6,569 nt of DNA from Ilumatobacteraceae bacterium (GTDB taxonomy: Bacteria > Actinomycetota > Acidimicrobiia > Acidimicrobiales > Ilumatobacteraceae). This document shows positions 6,430 through 6,569 of the stretch, piece by piece. The notes under the pieces were generated by a model that saw nothing but the letters and a program-made list of their open reading frames with translations, made no database searches and was not told the DNA's origin. The number at the start of each line of letters is the position of its first letter. Within the stretch, counting starts at the first letter, position 1. The translations under genes and the position numbers were made by a program. Location: NCBI GenBank assembly GCA_025456105.1, contig JALOLG010000087.1, positions 1-6,569 on the forward strand. The letters run 5' to 3'.

Positions 6430-6449
6430 GGGTAGGGCGGTCCCTACCC
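6430..6449 (-). terminator. Hairpin two bases after the Rid-family stop, possible terminator without U-tract
   Basis: GGGTAGGG and CCCTACCC form a perfect 8-base-pair stem with a 4-base loop (ACCG on the minus strand), starting two bases after the TGA of the Rid-family gene. Position and stability fit a transcription stop, but no T-rich tail follows (CCGACGACAC). GC-rich actinobacteria often have such tail-less hairpins, yet their efficiency is uncertain. The element could also be a protein-binding dyad upstream of the operon promoter. Confidence 0.4.
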
Positions 6450-6451
6450 GC

Positions 6452-6569
6452 TCAGTCGAGCTCGGCGATGGCGTCGACCTCGACCAGGGCGGCGGGGTCG
6501 AACAGCGACTGCACGCCGTAGAGCGTGGTCGCGGGCGTCGGGAACCCGTCGGGGAACACCGCCGACGCG
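6452..6569 (-). CDS. Rid-family (YjgF/YER057c/UK114) protein, C-terminal 39 residues (5' end outside window)
   Basis: Only the end of the gene is present, in frame to TGA at 6452-6454. The visible tail runs FPDGFPTPATTLYGVQSL then FDPAALVEVDAIAELD, which matches the last strand and helix of Rid proteins, with the usual P-A-x-T-x-x-G-V...L and LVE(V/I)-(D/E)-AIA pattern. RidA proper removes reactive enamine/imine intermediates formed by PLP enzymes, using an arginine in PAR-x-x-V. Here that position is Thr (PATT), so this copy belongs to the groups without the catalytic arginine, whose functions are mostly unknown. Trimer formation is the family norm. It seems to be a separate transcription unit from the ABC operon, as two hairpins and a promoter candidate lie between. 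Confidence 0.8.
   Translation of the reverse strand, partial: ASAVFPDGFPTPATTLYGVQSLFDPAALVEVDAIAELD

Noticed and set aside
5626..6435. A 269-residue plus-strand open frame opposite the ATPase gene and the intergenic region
   Set aside because: It is antisense to an ATPase with all motifs intact, and has the composition of a GC-rich shadow.
1..6569. Signs of a mobile element, phage, toxin-antitoxin or defence system
   Set aside because: No transposase, integrase, terminal repeats, nuclease or toxin motif is visible, and composition looks even throughout.

Overview
The window reads as chromosomal DNA from a very GC-rich bacterium. Third codon positions are almost all G or C, GTG and ATG starts compete at gene junctions, every visible stop is TGA, and the genes are tightly packed. 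The protein families (NarL/LuxR two-component pair with a 'putative sensor'-like membrane kinase, double-FtsX permease, DUF4097-type protein) fit Actinomycetota. An Acidimicrobiia-like lineage is possible, but that is only an impression. No mobile element, RNA gene, CRISPR array or phage gene is visible.

All supported genes lie on the minus strand, so transcription runs from high to low coordinates. At the right edge is the C-terminal end of a Rid-family (YjgF/YER057c/UK114) protein. A 78-base intergenic region (6373-6451, with its edges) follows, holding two inverted repeats and a plausible promoter. The promoter's -10 hexamer sits 7 bases before the first ATG, which suggests a leaderless mRNA. 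From there runs a compact operon: ABC ATPase (5599-6372), FtsX/MacB-like permease with two FtsX domains (3068-5593), NarL-type sensor histidine kinase (1830-3068), LuxR-type response regulator (1162-1842), and a single-pass membrane protein with DUF4097-like beta-repeats (536-1165). Junctions are overlaps of 1-13 bases or a 5-base gap, so translational coupling is likely. After 34 bases with a short palindrome comes the start of a metallo-beta-lactamase-fold hydrolase (1-501), cut by the left window edge.

Taken together, the five core genes look like a self-contained cell-envelope sensing and response module. The ATPase and permease form an extracytoplasmic-facing transporter of the MacB/LolCDE/BceAB type. 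The kinase has almost no extracellular domain of its own and could read the state of the transporter or of the DUF4097-like protein. The regulator would control the operon or other envelope genes. This resembles the logic of BceRS-BceAB and LiaFSR/LiaX systems of Firmicutes with different parts, but the functional link is inferred from gene order alone. The whole window is gene-dense; no stretch over 80 bases lacks a gene.
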